Positions 1-5,214 of a stretch of DNA of 8,883 bases are shown here, in pieces (position 1 is the stretch's first letter; the number at the start of each line of letters is the position of its first letter). The stretch is from NCBI GenBank assembly GCA_934177725.1, contig CAKPPO010000026.1:1-8883 (forward strand), given 5' to 3'. The notes under the pieces are model-generated. The model did no database searches, had not been told where the DNA came from, and was given only the letters and a program-made list of their open reading frames with translations. The translations under genes and the position numbers were made by a program. The DNA comes from an uncultured Clostridia bacterium (lineage in GTDB: Bacteria > Bacillota > Clostridia > TANB77 > CAG-508).

Positions 1-37
1 AGCTGACCAATACTAATAATTCGAGGGCTTAACCACT
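1..37 (+). rRNA. 23S ribosomal RNA, 3' end (partial)
   Basis: The first bases match the conserved 3' terminus of Firmicute 23S rRNA (AGCTGACCAATACTAAT, then a GAGG-CTTAACCA ending, as in Bacillus). Only the last few dozen bases lie inside the window. The exact mature end is estimated by analogy. It is followed by a spacer and 5S rRNA in the usual rrn order. Confidence 0.9.
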
Positions 38-59
38 AATATAAAAAAAGAAGGTTGTT

Positions 60-84
60 AAGTTTACTAAATATAAACTTTTTT
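60..84 (+). other. Hairpin with T-run in 23S-5S spacer
   Basis: AAGTTTA (60-66) pairs with TAAACTT (74-80) across a 7-base loop, and a run of T follows to position 84. It looks like a weak intrinsic terminator or an rRNA-processing stem between 23S and 5S. A second stem, GTGTGC (99-104) with GCATAC (115-120), lies just upstream of 5S. The role is inferred only. Confidence 0.35.
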
Positions 85-127
85 CTATGTATTTTTGAGT
101 GTGCTAAAAAAATTGCATACAAAACAT

Positions 128-246
128 TTCTAGTGACTATGACCTAAGAGGAAATACCTGTTCCCATGCCGAACACAGAAGTCAAGCTTTTAGGTGCCGA
201 AGATATTTGTGGGTTACCCTGCTGAGAAAATAGGTTGTCGCTAGTT
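128..246 (+). rRNA. rrf: 5S ribosomal RNA
   Basis: The sequence carries the 5S hallmarks CCTGTTCCCATGCCGAACAC and GAAGTCAAGC. Helix I closes perfectly: CTAGTGAC (130-137) pairs with GTCGCTAG (237-244), including one G-U pair. The length of about 117-119 nt is normal. A run of seven T follows directly at 245-251 with no separate hairpin, so transcription may end on the 5S structure itself. End positions are accurate to within a few bases. Confidence 0.95.
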
Positions 247-318
247 TTTTTATGTCTTTTTACATTTTATTAAAAAGTTATAAATTAGGAATAGTTGTGA
301 TTCTGAAGAAAATATGCA

Positions 319-353
319 TTTTACTTATAATTTTTATCTATTTATAAGTAAAA
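319..353. repeat. AT-rich inverted repeat, 12-bp arms
   Basis: TTTTACTTATAA (319-330) is perfectly complementary to TTATAAGTAAAA (342-353), with an 11-base loop. It lies between the rRNA operon and the next promoter. It could act as a transcription barrier or weak terminator, but it has no clear T-tract on the + strand. Confidence 0.4.
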
Positions 354-412
354 AAATGGAATAAATTTAGTAATTAAATATTTTTAATTTATGATTTTTA
401 TGTATAATAAAC

Positions 413-441
413 TTGCATAAAGTTTAAATATGTATTATTAT
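413..441 (+). promoter_or_regulatory. Sigma-A-type promoter for the 474-1387 unit
   Basis: TTGCAT (413-418) is followed after 17 bp by TATTAT (436-441), which would start transcription near 448. It is the best -35/-10 pair between the rRNA operon and the first protein gene. The AT-rich setting lowers certainty. Confidence 0.5.
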
Positions 442-473
442 ATATAGTAATATATGAATTGAAAGGGAATATT

Positions 474-815
474 ATGGAAAAATTAGAAGAATATAAAAAG
501 GCAATTGATAAAATGCTAAATAGCAACATAGAAAATGGTTTTGAGGCAGTAAAACAATTTGTAATTAATGATTATGCTAAAAAGAAAATAAACAGAGATG
601 AATATTTAGAGTTAGCTAGATATGCTAGAGAATTAAGAGATATAAAGAAGCAACAAGTAGAAAAAATGACAAGAGAGCAACAGAGTGCTGAATATAAAAA
701 AGATATATGTAAATTTAGAGAAAGGTTAGATATAAAGTATACTCCTATATATAAAGGTGAATATGGAAAAGTGGCACCTTCTAGAGATAAAGATAGAAAA
801 GGAGTAGATAGATAA
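474..815 (+). CDS. Small charged protein of unknown function
   Basis: I do not recognise this 113-residue protein. It is rich in Lys, Glu, Arg and Tyr, has no signal peptide, membrane segment or cysteine pair, and looks mostly helical, for example EEYKKAIDKML near the start and REYA/ELRD-like charged repeats around residues 47-65. The C-terminus is basic and probably disordered. The start is ATG 474, because AAAGGG at 462-467 is a well placed ribosome binding site. A TTG at 459 would put that site inside the gene. The stop codon TAA shares its last base with the ATG of the downstream flavin reductase-like gene, so the two are translationally coupled and probably function together. It is likely cytosolic; a role as a partner of that FMN protein is only inferred. 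Confidence 0.75.
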   Translation: MEKLEEYKKAIDKMLNSNIENGFEAVKQFVINDYAKKKINRDEYLELARYARELRDIKKQQVEKMTREQQSAEYKKDICKFRERLDIKYTPIYKGEYGKVAPSRDKDRKGVDR

Positions 816-1387
816 TGTCTAAAATTGAGTGGAAGCCTGGAACTTTTATATATCCAATACCAGTAGTAATGGTAACATCAGGGACTATGGAAGAAGCTAA
901 TATAATTACAGTTGCTTGGACAGGAATATTAAATACAAATCCTGCAATGTGCTATATTTCAGTAAGACCAGAGAGGTATTCATATGATTTAATAAAAAAT
1001 AGTGGTGAATTTGTTATAAATCTTACAAATGAAAAATTAGCATTTGCGACTGATTGGTGTGGAGTAAGGTCAGGAAGAGATTATGATAAATTTAAAGAAA
1101 TGAAGCTTACTAAAGAAAAAGCAAAACATGTAAAATGTCCACTAATAAAGGAAAGTCCGGTCTCAGTTGAATGCAAAGTTAAAGAAATACGAGAACTCGG
1201 TAGTCACCATCTATTTATAGCAGATGTATTATCAATAGATGCGGATGACAAATATATTAATGAAAAGGGTGCTTTTGATATAAGTAAGTGTGATTTAATA
1301 GCATATGCAAATGGAGGATATTACTCATTAAATAAAAAAATAGGTAAGTTTGGGTTTTCAGTAGAAAAAAAGAAGAAAAAAAAGTAA
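815..1387 (+). CDS. Flavin reductase family / FMN-binding protein
   Basis: This 190-residue protein matches the flavin reductase-like (flavoredoxin-type) split-barrel FMN-binding family, at about the usual length. Family-like segments are PVVMVTSG near residue 16, NIITVAWTG around 28-36, ISVRPERYSYDLI around 48-60 and GEFVINL near 64. The ligand is expected to be FMN; family members serve as flavin reductases or small electron carriers, and the substrate cannot be told here. The ATG overlaps the TAA of the upstream gene by one base, with AAAAGGAG at 797-804 as ribosome binding site. The protein ends in a run of six lysines encoded by long A tracts (about 1365-1384), which is prone to slippage and may be a disordered tail. 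No signal peptide is seen, so it should be cytosolic. The family call is confident; the specific reaction is not. Confidence 0.88.
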   Translation: MSKIEWKPGTFIYPIPVVMVTSGTMEEANIITVAWTGILNTNPAMCYISVRPERYSYDLIKNSGEFVINLTNEKLAFATDWCGVRSGRDYDKFKEMKLTKEKAKHVKCPLIKESPVSVECKVKEIRELGSHHLFIADVLSIDADDKYINEKGAFDISKCDLIAYANGGYYSLNKKIGKFGFSVEKKKKKK

Positions 1388-1404
1388 AAAATATCATATA
1401 AATA

Positions 1405-1433
1405 TTGACTTTTATAGAAGTATATGGTAGAAT
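1405..1433 (+). promoter_or_regulatory. Promoter of rpmG-secE-nusG
   Basis: TTGACT (1405-1410), a 17-bp spacer and TAGAAT (1428-1433), with a TGG just before the -10 (extended -10). The predicted start is near 1440. This is one of the strongest-looking promoters in the window and precedes the L33 gene by about 80 bases. Confidence 0.75.
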
Positions 1434-1438
1434 AGTTA

Positions 1439-1465
1439 AGCATATGTGGAGTGCATATGCTTTTT
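1439..1465 (+). terminator. Hairpin plus T5 at the rpmG transcript start
   Basis: AGCATATG (1439-1446) pairs perfectly with CATATGCT (1454-1461) around a 7-base loop, followed by T to 1465. It can terminate read-through from the flavin reductase-like gene. For transcripts starting at about 1440 it would instead form a 5'-end stem-loop that may stabilise the mRNA. Which role applies is inferred. Confidence 0.5.
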
Positions 1466-1521
1466 AAAATAGTTAAAACTTAAAAAATAAACAAAAAGTA
1501 GAACAGTGGAGGTGTTTTAAA

Positions 1522-1686
1522 ATGGCTGCAAAAGGAGCAAGAGAACCAATTACATTAGAATGTACAGAATGTAAAAGAAGAAATTACATGACAGAAAAAA
1601 ACAAAAAAAATAATACAGACAGATTAGAAATTGTTAAGTATTGCAAATACTGCAAAAAACGTACAACTCATAAAGAAACAAAATAG
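1522..1686 (+). CDS. rpmG: 50S ribosomal protein L33
   Basis: This 54-residue protein is a component of the large ribosomal subunit near the E site. The sequence MAAKGAREPITLECTECK and the later YCKYCKKRTTHKETK are typical of L33. Two CxxC pairs (Cys14/Cys17 and Cys41/Cys44) form the zinc ribbon, so this is the zinc-binding (C+) form of L33. The start ATG 1522 is preceded by GTGGAGGTG at 1506-1514. It is first in the rpmG-secE-nusG block, 23 bases before secE, a very common bacterial arrangement. Many Firmicutes carry a tRNA-Trp near here, but none is present. C+ L33 paralogs are often replaced by zinc-free copies under zinc limitation; no zinc-repressor site is visible. Confidence 0.96.
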   Translation: MAAKGAREPITLECTECKRRNYMTEKNKKNNTDRLEIVKYCKYCKKRTTHKETK

Positions 1687-1709
1687 CCTTTTTAAGGAGG
1701 AAAAAAGAA

Positions 1710-2024
1710 ATGCCAAAAGAAGCAAAAAGTAAAAAAGATAAAAAACACTTTTTTAAAGATTTTAAAGCAGAACTTAAAAAAGTTATTTGGCCAACACCAA
1801 AGCAATTAGTAAATAATACAGTTGCAGTTATTACAATTGTATTAATTACAGCAGCTATAGTTTTTGTACTAGATTTTGCATTTGAAAAAATGAATACATT
1901 TGGTATAAATAAATTAAAAGCTAAAGTAGAATCAAAAAATGAAACGGTAAATAGTCAAGTAATAAACAATGAAACTTCAAATACAGAGGAAGTATCTGAA
2001 AATACTAATGTAGTTGAAGAATAA
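1710..2024 (+). CDS. secE: Preprotein translocase subunit SecE
   Basis: SecE is the small essential membrane subunit that clamps SecY in the SecYEG channel. The conserved amphipathic-helix segment FKAELKKVIWPTPKQLVNNT is at about residues 18-37, followed by a single transmembrane helix at about 34-57. One membrane span is the usual Gram-positive form. Residues 69-104 form an extra hydrophilic tail rich in Asn, Glu, Thr and Val; most single-span SecE proteins are about 60-75 residues, so this is an extension. The tail should be on the outer face if the N-terminus is cytoplasmic. AAGGAGGA at 1694-1701 is the ribosome binding site. It lies between rpmG and nusG in one operon. Confidence 0.94.
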   Translation: MPKEAKSKKDKKHFFKDFKAELKKVIWPTPKQLVNNTVAVITIVLITAAIVFVLDFAFEKMNTFGINKLKAKVESKNETVNSQVINNETSNTEEVSENTNVVEE

Positions 2025-2039
2025 AGGAGGCTTATCTTT

Positions 2040-2576
2040 ATGTCTCAAGAAACAGAAAACTTAGAACCAAAGTGGTATGTAGTACATACATATTCTGGAT
2101 ATGAGAACAAAGTAAAAACAGACTTAGAAAAAACAGTAAAAAATAGAGAGTTAGAAGATTACTTTTTTGAAATAGTTGTTCCAATGGAAGAGCAAATAGA
2201 AATTAAAAATGGTAAAAAGAAAACAAATCTAAAAAAAGTTTTTCCAGGTTATGTTTTAGTAAAAATGATAGTAACAGAAGCAACTTGGTACATAGTTAGA
2301 AACACTAGAGGAGTTACAGGATTTGTAGGTTCTGGAACTGATCCTATTCCACTTACAGAGCAAGAAATTAGACAAATGGGATTTGAACTACCAAGTGTAA
2401 ATGTTGATTATGTAGAGGGAGATTCAGTTTCTATTACAGGAGGATCTTTTGATGGATTTGTAGGAACAATACAAGAAATAAACAAAGATAAACACAAAGT
2501 AAAAGTATTAGTGTCTATGTTTGGAAGAGAAACTCCAATAGAAGTTGACTTTTCACAAGTTACAAAAATTGTTTAA
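2040..2576 (+). CDS. nusG: Transcription termination/antitermination protein NusG
   Basis: NusG binds RNA polymerase through its N-terminal NGN domain and modulates pausing, Rho action and transcription-translation coupling. The NGN domain covers about residues 10-115, with KWYVVHTYSGYENKV and the conserved VFPGYVLVKM segment. A C-terminal KOW domain covers about 125-178 (GDSVSITGGSFDGFVGTI). Total length of 178 residues is standard. AAAGGAGG overlaps the secE stop codon (2023-2030), so secE and nusG are tightly linked with a 15-base gap. No insertion or truncation is seen. Confidence 0.97.
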   Translation: MSQETENLEPKWYVVHTYSGYENKVKTDLEKTVKNRELEDYFFEIVVPMEEQIEIKNGKKKTNLKKVFPGYVLVKMIVTEATWYIVRNTRGVTGFVGSGTDPIPLTEQEIRQMGFELPSVNVDYVEGDSVSITGGSFDGFVGTIQEINKDKHKVKVLVSMFGRETPIEVDFSQVTKIV

Positions 2577-2589
2577 AATGGAAACAAAA

Positions 2590-2657
2590 CTAGCCATAGG
2601 CTAGAAGTAGTAACCAAATTAATAAATAATCTATAATTATTAGATGTAATATACATC
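2590..2657 (+). promoter_or_regulatory. rplK leader with three short hairpins
   Basis: The 105-base gap between nusG and rplK contains three successive small inverted repeats: CTAGCC/GGCTAG (2590-2595 with 2599-2604), AATAAT/ATTATT (2625-2630 with 2636-2641) and GATGTA/TACATC (2643-2648 with 2652-2657). None has a T-tract, so they are not terminators. They may be part of an mRNA leader for the L11-L1 genes. The function is not established. Confidence 0.35.
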
Positions 2658-2681
2658 AAAACTTAAAGGAGGTGCAATAAA

Positions 2682-3110
2682 ATGGCAGAAAAAGAGATTA
2701 GTAATTTAATCAAATTACAAATTGAAGCAGGAAAAGCTACTCCAGCTCCACCAGTTGGACCAGCATTAGGATCTAGTGGTATCAATATCATGCAATTCGT
2801 TAAAGAATTTAATGATAGAACTGCTAGCCAAGCTGGAATGATTATACCAGTAGTTATAACAGTATATAAAGATAAATCTTTTACTTTTATAACAAAAGTA
2901 CCACCAGTAGCAGGATTAATTAAAAAAGCGATTAAACTACAAAAAGGTTCTGGAAAACCAAATAGGGATAAAGTAGGAACTATAACAAAAGCACAAGTAG
3001 AAGAAATCGCTAAAGAAAAAATGCCAGACTTAAATGCAGCATCATTAGAAGCAGCAATGAGTATGGTAGCAGGAACTGCAAGATCTATGGGTGTTGTAGT
3101 TGTTGACTAA
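2682..3110 (+). CDS. rplK: 50S ribosomal protein L11
   Basis: L11 forms the base of the GTPase-associated stalk of the 50S subunit, binding 23S rRNA around positions 1051-1108 together with L10. The proline-rich N-terminal segment KATPAPPVGPALGSSGINIM (residues 18-37) and the C-terminal rRNA-binding part (KGSGKPNRDKVGTIT, MVAGTARSMGV) are diagnostic. Its 142 residues are the usual length. GGAGGTG at about 2669-2675 is the ribosome binding site. It is 105 bases after nusG and 58 bases before rplA, the standard order, and may be co-transcribed from the rpmG promoter because no terminator separates it from nusG. Confidence 0.98.
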   Translation: MAEKEISNLIKLQIEAGKATPAPPVGPALGSSGINIMQFVKEFNDRTASQAGMIIPVVITVYKDKSFTFITKVPPVAGLIKKAIKLQKGSGKPNRDKVGTITKAQVEEIAKEKMPDLNAASLEAAMSMVAGTARSMGVVVVD

Positions 3111-3119
3111 TAAAAATTA

Positions 3120-3153
3120 TGGGAGAAACTTATAAAAGGTTTCGTTAATACCA
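3120..3153 (+). promoter_or_regulatory. Putative L1-binding mRNA element
   Basis: A stem GAAACTT/AGGTTTC-type helix (3125-3131 with 3137-3143, one G-U pair, 5-base loop) sits on an asymmetric internal loop closed by TGG (3120-3122) and CCA (3151-3153). The two strands TGGGAG and GTTAATACCA resemble the L1 site of 23S rRNA (UGGGAG and GUGAAAUACCA). L1 autoregulation by mRNA mimicry is known in other bacteria. Its operation here is inferred from sequence likeness. Confidence 0.6.
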
Positions 3154-3168
3154 AAGGAGGAAAGAAAA

Positions 3169-3846
3169 ATGGGAAAAAGATTCGAAGAATCTTCAAAGCT
3201 TGTTGATAAAAACAAACTTTATGATGTAAAAGAAGCATTAGACTTAATCGAAAAAATGCCAAAAGCAAAATTCGATGAAACAGTTGAATTACACGTTAAA
3301 TTAGGTGTAGATTCAAAACATGCTGACCAACAAGTAAGAGGTACAACAGTACTTCCAAATGGTACAGGTAAAACACAAAAAGTATTAGTATTTGCCAAAG
3401 GACCAAAAGCAGAAGAAGCTGAAAAAGCAGGAGCTGATTTTGTTGGTGCAGAAGAATTAATACCAAAAATTGAAAAAGAAAATTGGTTTGACTATGATGT
3501 AATCGTAGCAACTCCAGACATGATGGGTGTTGTAGGTAGATTAGGTAAAGTATTAGGACCAAAAGGATTAATGCCAAACCCTAAATCAGGAACAGTAACA
3601 ATGGATGTTACAAAAGCTATAAACGAAATTAAATCTGGTAAAGTAGAATACAGATTAGACAAAACAAATATTATTCATTTAGGTTTTGGAAAAGTTTCAT
3701 TTGGTGCAGAAAAGTTAGCTGAAAACTATGATGCAATAATGAGTGCAATTATAAAAGCAAAACCAGCAGCAGCAAAAGGACAATACATTAAGAGTGTTGC
3801 TATTTCTACAACAATGGGACCTGGAATGTATATTGATCAAAAATAA
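3169..3846 (+). CDS. rplA: 50S ribosomal protein L1
   Basis: L1 forms the mobile L1 stalk that helps release deacylated tRNA from the E site, and in many bacteria represses its own mRNA. The 225-residue sequence has the conserved L1 features: MGKRFEESSKLVDK at the start, ELHVKLGVD, VRGTTVLPNGTGK, the signature ATPDMMGVVGRLGKVLGPKGLMPNPK (residues about 113-138), and a C-terminal IKSVAISTTMGPGM. It is slightly shorter than the usual 230 or so but complete. AAAGGAGG just upstream (3154-3160) is the ribosome binding site, directly after the putative L1-binding hairpin, so bound L1 could block initiation. The L10 leader follows. Confidence 0.98.
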   Translation: MGKRFEESSKLVDKNKLYDVKEALDLIEKMPKAKFDETVELHVKLGVDSKHADQQVRGTTVLPNGTGKTQKVLVFAKGPKAEEAEKAGADFVGAEELIPKIEKENWFDYDVIVATPDMMGVVGRLGKVLGPKGLMPNPKSGTVTMDVTKAINEIKSGKVEYRLDKTNIIHLGFGKVSFGAEKLAENYDAIMSAIIKAKPAAAKGQYIKSVAISTTMGPGMYIDQK

Positions 3847-3852
3847 TTATAG

Positions 3853-3965
3853 TAGCCAAAGAAAGTAGGCAAATAAAATAAGTCCTACCGAGGCAAATAG
3901 AGAATCGGAAAATAAAATCCAATCTTTATATGCCTTGGAAAATGGCTATAAGATTGGATTTTTTA
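3853..3965 (+). promoter_or_regulatory. Ribosomal protein L10 leader RNA
   Basis: The element carries the L10-leader-like sequence TAGCCAAAGAAAGTAGG and CCTACCGAGGCA. One fold pairs TAGCCA (3853-3858) with TGGCTA (3943-3948), GTAGG (3865-3869) with CCTAC (3884-3888), and CGAGGCA (3889-3895) with TGCCTTG (3931-3937, one G-U). The alternative is a terminator, AATCCAATCTT (3916-3926) with AAGATTGGATT (3950-3960), then T to 3964. In Bacillus subtilis the L10(L12)4 complex controls rplJL by transcription attenuation through such a leader, so the same control is likely here. Confidence 0.88.
3916..3964 (+). terminator. Attenuator terminator within the L10 leader
   Basis: An 11-bp perfect stem (3916-3926 with 3950-3960) is followed by a short T run to 3964, upstream of rplJ. 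The long loop (3927-3949) contains the bases that pair in the competing leader fold, which is the expected geometry for an attenuator. Confidence 0.8.
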
Positions 3966-4041
3966 TATGTTAAATATGTAGCTATTGTAAAATAGTCATA
4001 TAGAGAAATCTTATTAATTCTAGGAGGTGAAAATTTAAAAA

Positions 4042-4542
4042 ATGGCAAGTGAAGTTATTTTAAAACAAAAAGAAGAAGAAGTAAAAGCATTAGCAGAAAA
4101 ACTTAAAGATGCAAAATTAGTACTTTTAACAGATTATAGAGGAATTTCTGTAGAAGCAGTTACTGGATTAAGAAACACATTAAGAGATGCAAAATCTGAA
4201 TATAAAGTTATCAAAAATAACATTATAAAAAGAGCATTAGATGCAAATGGAGAAAATGGTTTAGATGAAGTTCTAGAAGGACCAACAGCAGTAGTAATAG
4301 CTGAAGAAGACTATGTAGATCCATTAAAAGCAATCTATAATTTTGCAAAAGAAAATGATTTTTATAAAATCAAAGGTGGTATAGTTGAAGGAAAAATAAT
4401 GACAACAGAAGAATTAATTGCTTTAGCAAAATTACCATCAAGACAAGAATTACTTGGTATGCTTGCAGGTGGATTACTTGGAACTATTTCAAAATTCGCT
4501 GTTGCACTTGATCAAGTTAGAATGCAAAAAGAAAACGCATAA
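4042..4542 (+). CDS. rplJ: 50S ribosomal protein L10
   Basis: L10 anchors the L7/L12 dimers to the 23S GTPase-associated centre through its N-terminal domain. The C-terminal helix, about residues 135-166 here, carries the L12 dimers. Diagnostic parts are LVLLTDYRGISVEAVTGLRN near residue 26, YKVIKNNIIKRAL near 54 and LPSRQELLGMLAGGLLGTI near 131. Its 166 residues are normal. TAGGAGGTG at 4021-4029 is the ribosome binding site; the spacing to ATG 4042 is somewhat long, at about 12-14 bases, but no better start is available. It is downstream of the L10 leader and 72 bases before rplL. In related bacteria it represses its own operon as L10(L12)4. Confidence 0.98.
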   Translation: MASEVILKQKEEEVKALAEKLKDAKLVLLTDYRGISVEAVTGLRNTLRDAKSEYKVIKNNIIKRALDANGENGLDEVLEGPTAVVIAEEDYVDPLKAIYNFAKENDFYKIKGGIVEGKIMTTEELIALAKLPSRQELLGMLAGGLLGTISKFAVALDQVRMQKENA

Positions 4543-4614
4543 TAGAATAAATATTTAATATAGAGTTGTGAACTTAAATCACAAGAAAGTAAAAAATATT
4601 AGGAGGAAATAAAA

Positions 4615-4977
4615 ATGATAGAAGAATTATTAGAAAAAATCGACAGCTTAAAAGTAGCTGAACTTGCTGAATTAGTAAAAGCAATTGAAGAAAAATATGG
4701 AGTATCTGCAGTAGCAGCAGCTGCACCAGCAGCTGGAGCAGCAGGAGCTGCAGCAGCTGAAGAAAAAACATCTTTTGATGTAGTATTAAAAGACGCTGGA
4801 GCAAACAAAATCCAAGTAATCAAAGTTGTTAGAGATGCAACAGGATTAGGATTAAAAGAAGCAAAAGAATTAGTAGACGGAGCACCAAAAACAGTTAAAG
4901 AAGGAGCTTCTAAAGAAGAAGCAGAAGAATTAAAAGCAAAATTCTCAGAAGCAGGAGCAGTTGTTGAATTAGCTTAG
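4615..4977 (+). CDS. rplL: 50S ribosomal protein L7/L12
   Basis: L7/L12 is the multi-copy stalk protein that recruits translation GTPases. The N-terminal dimerisation domain is residues 1-32 (LEKIDSLKVAELAELVKAIEE). An alanine/glycine hinge follows at about 33-53, and the globular C-terminal domain at 54-120 contains IQVIKVVRDATGLGLKEAKELVDGAP. Its 120 residues are typical. The start ATG 4615 follows TAGGAGGA at 4600-4607. It is the last gene of its transcript, closed by a strong terminator. The usual neighbour rpoB is missing. Confidence 0.98.
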   Translation: MIEELLEKIDSLKVAELAELVKAIEEKYGVSAVAAAAPAAGAAGAAAAEEKTSFDVVLKDAGANKIQVIKVVRDATGLGLKEAKELVDGAPKTVKEGASKEEAEELKAKFSEAGAVVELA

Positions 4978-4987
4978 TTTATAAAAC

Positions 4988-5020
4988 AAAAATCACTAAA
5001 TTATTTTAGTGATTTTTTTT
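4988..5020 (+). terminator. Intrinsic terminator after rplL
   Basis: AATCACTAAA (4991-5000) pairs with TTTAGTGATT (5005-5014) around a TTAT loop; the stem extends by A-T pairs and is followed by T to 5020. It ends the rplJ-rplL transcript only 10 bases after the rplL stop. Confidence 0.92.
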
Positions 5021-5158
5021 ATAGTATCTTAAATATTTTATGTAAAAATGTTATTACTAAAAATGCACAAAATACTAGCGTTTAGCAAAACTATTGAAGT
5101 ATAATAAAATATATTGAATAATATTTTTTACCAAAGATAAGAATTGATTCGAAAGAAA

Positions 5159-5174
5159 TTGAAAAATTTTTCAA
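5159..5174. repeat. 16-bp perfect palindrome upstream of pilin-like gene
   Basis: TTGAAAAATTTTTCAA is a perfect palindrome located 40 bases before the start codon at 5215. It could be an operator or a curved AT-rich site. A weak promoter-like pair, TTGAAG (5094-5099) and AATAAT (5117-5122), lies upstream, which would place the palindrome in the 5' leader. The role is unknown, and chance formation in AT-rich DNA is possible. Confidence 0.35.
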
Positions 5175-5214
5175 GGTTATATATTCTTTTATTTGAATAA
5201 GGAGGAATTTTTTT

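Noticed and set aside
459..473. TTG start giving a protein five residues longer before MEKLEEY
   Set aside because: The AAAGGG ribosome binding site lies inside this stretch and is correctly spaced for ATG 474, and no site precedes the TTG.
1687..1709. tRNA-Trp gene between rpmG and secE, common in other bacteria
   Set aside because: The gap is only 23 bases and holds just the ribosome binding site.
2632..2637. Perfect TATAAT before rplK as a promoter
   Set aside because: There is no matching -35 at 16-18 bp and no extended -10; it lies within small AT-rich hairpins.
3296..3577. Minus-strand open frame over rplA
   Set aside because: Leucine-rich translation typical of the antisense of an AT-rich gene, with no ribosome binding site or known motif; the + strand encodes L1.
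4574..4823. Two minus-strand open frames over rplL
   Set aside because: They mirror the alanine-rich hinge of L7/L12 in reverse and have no independent support.
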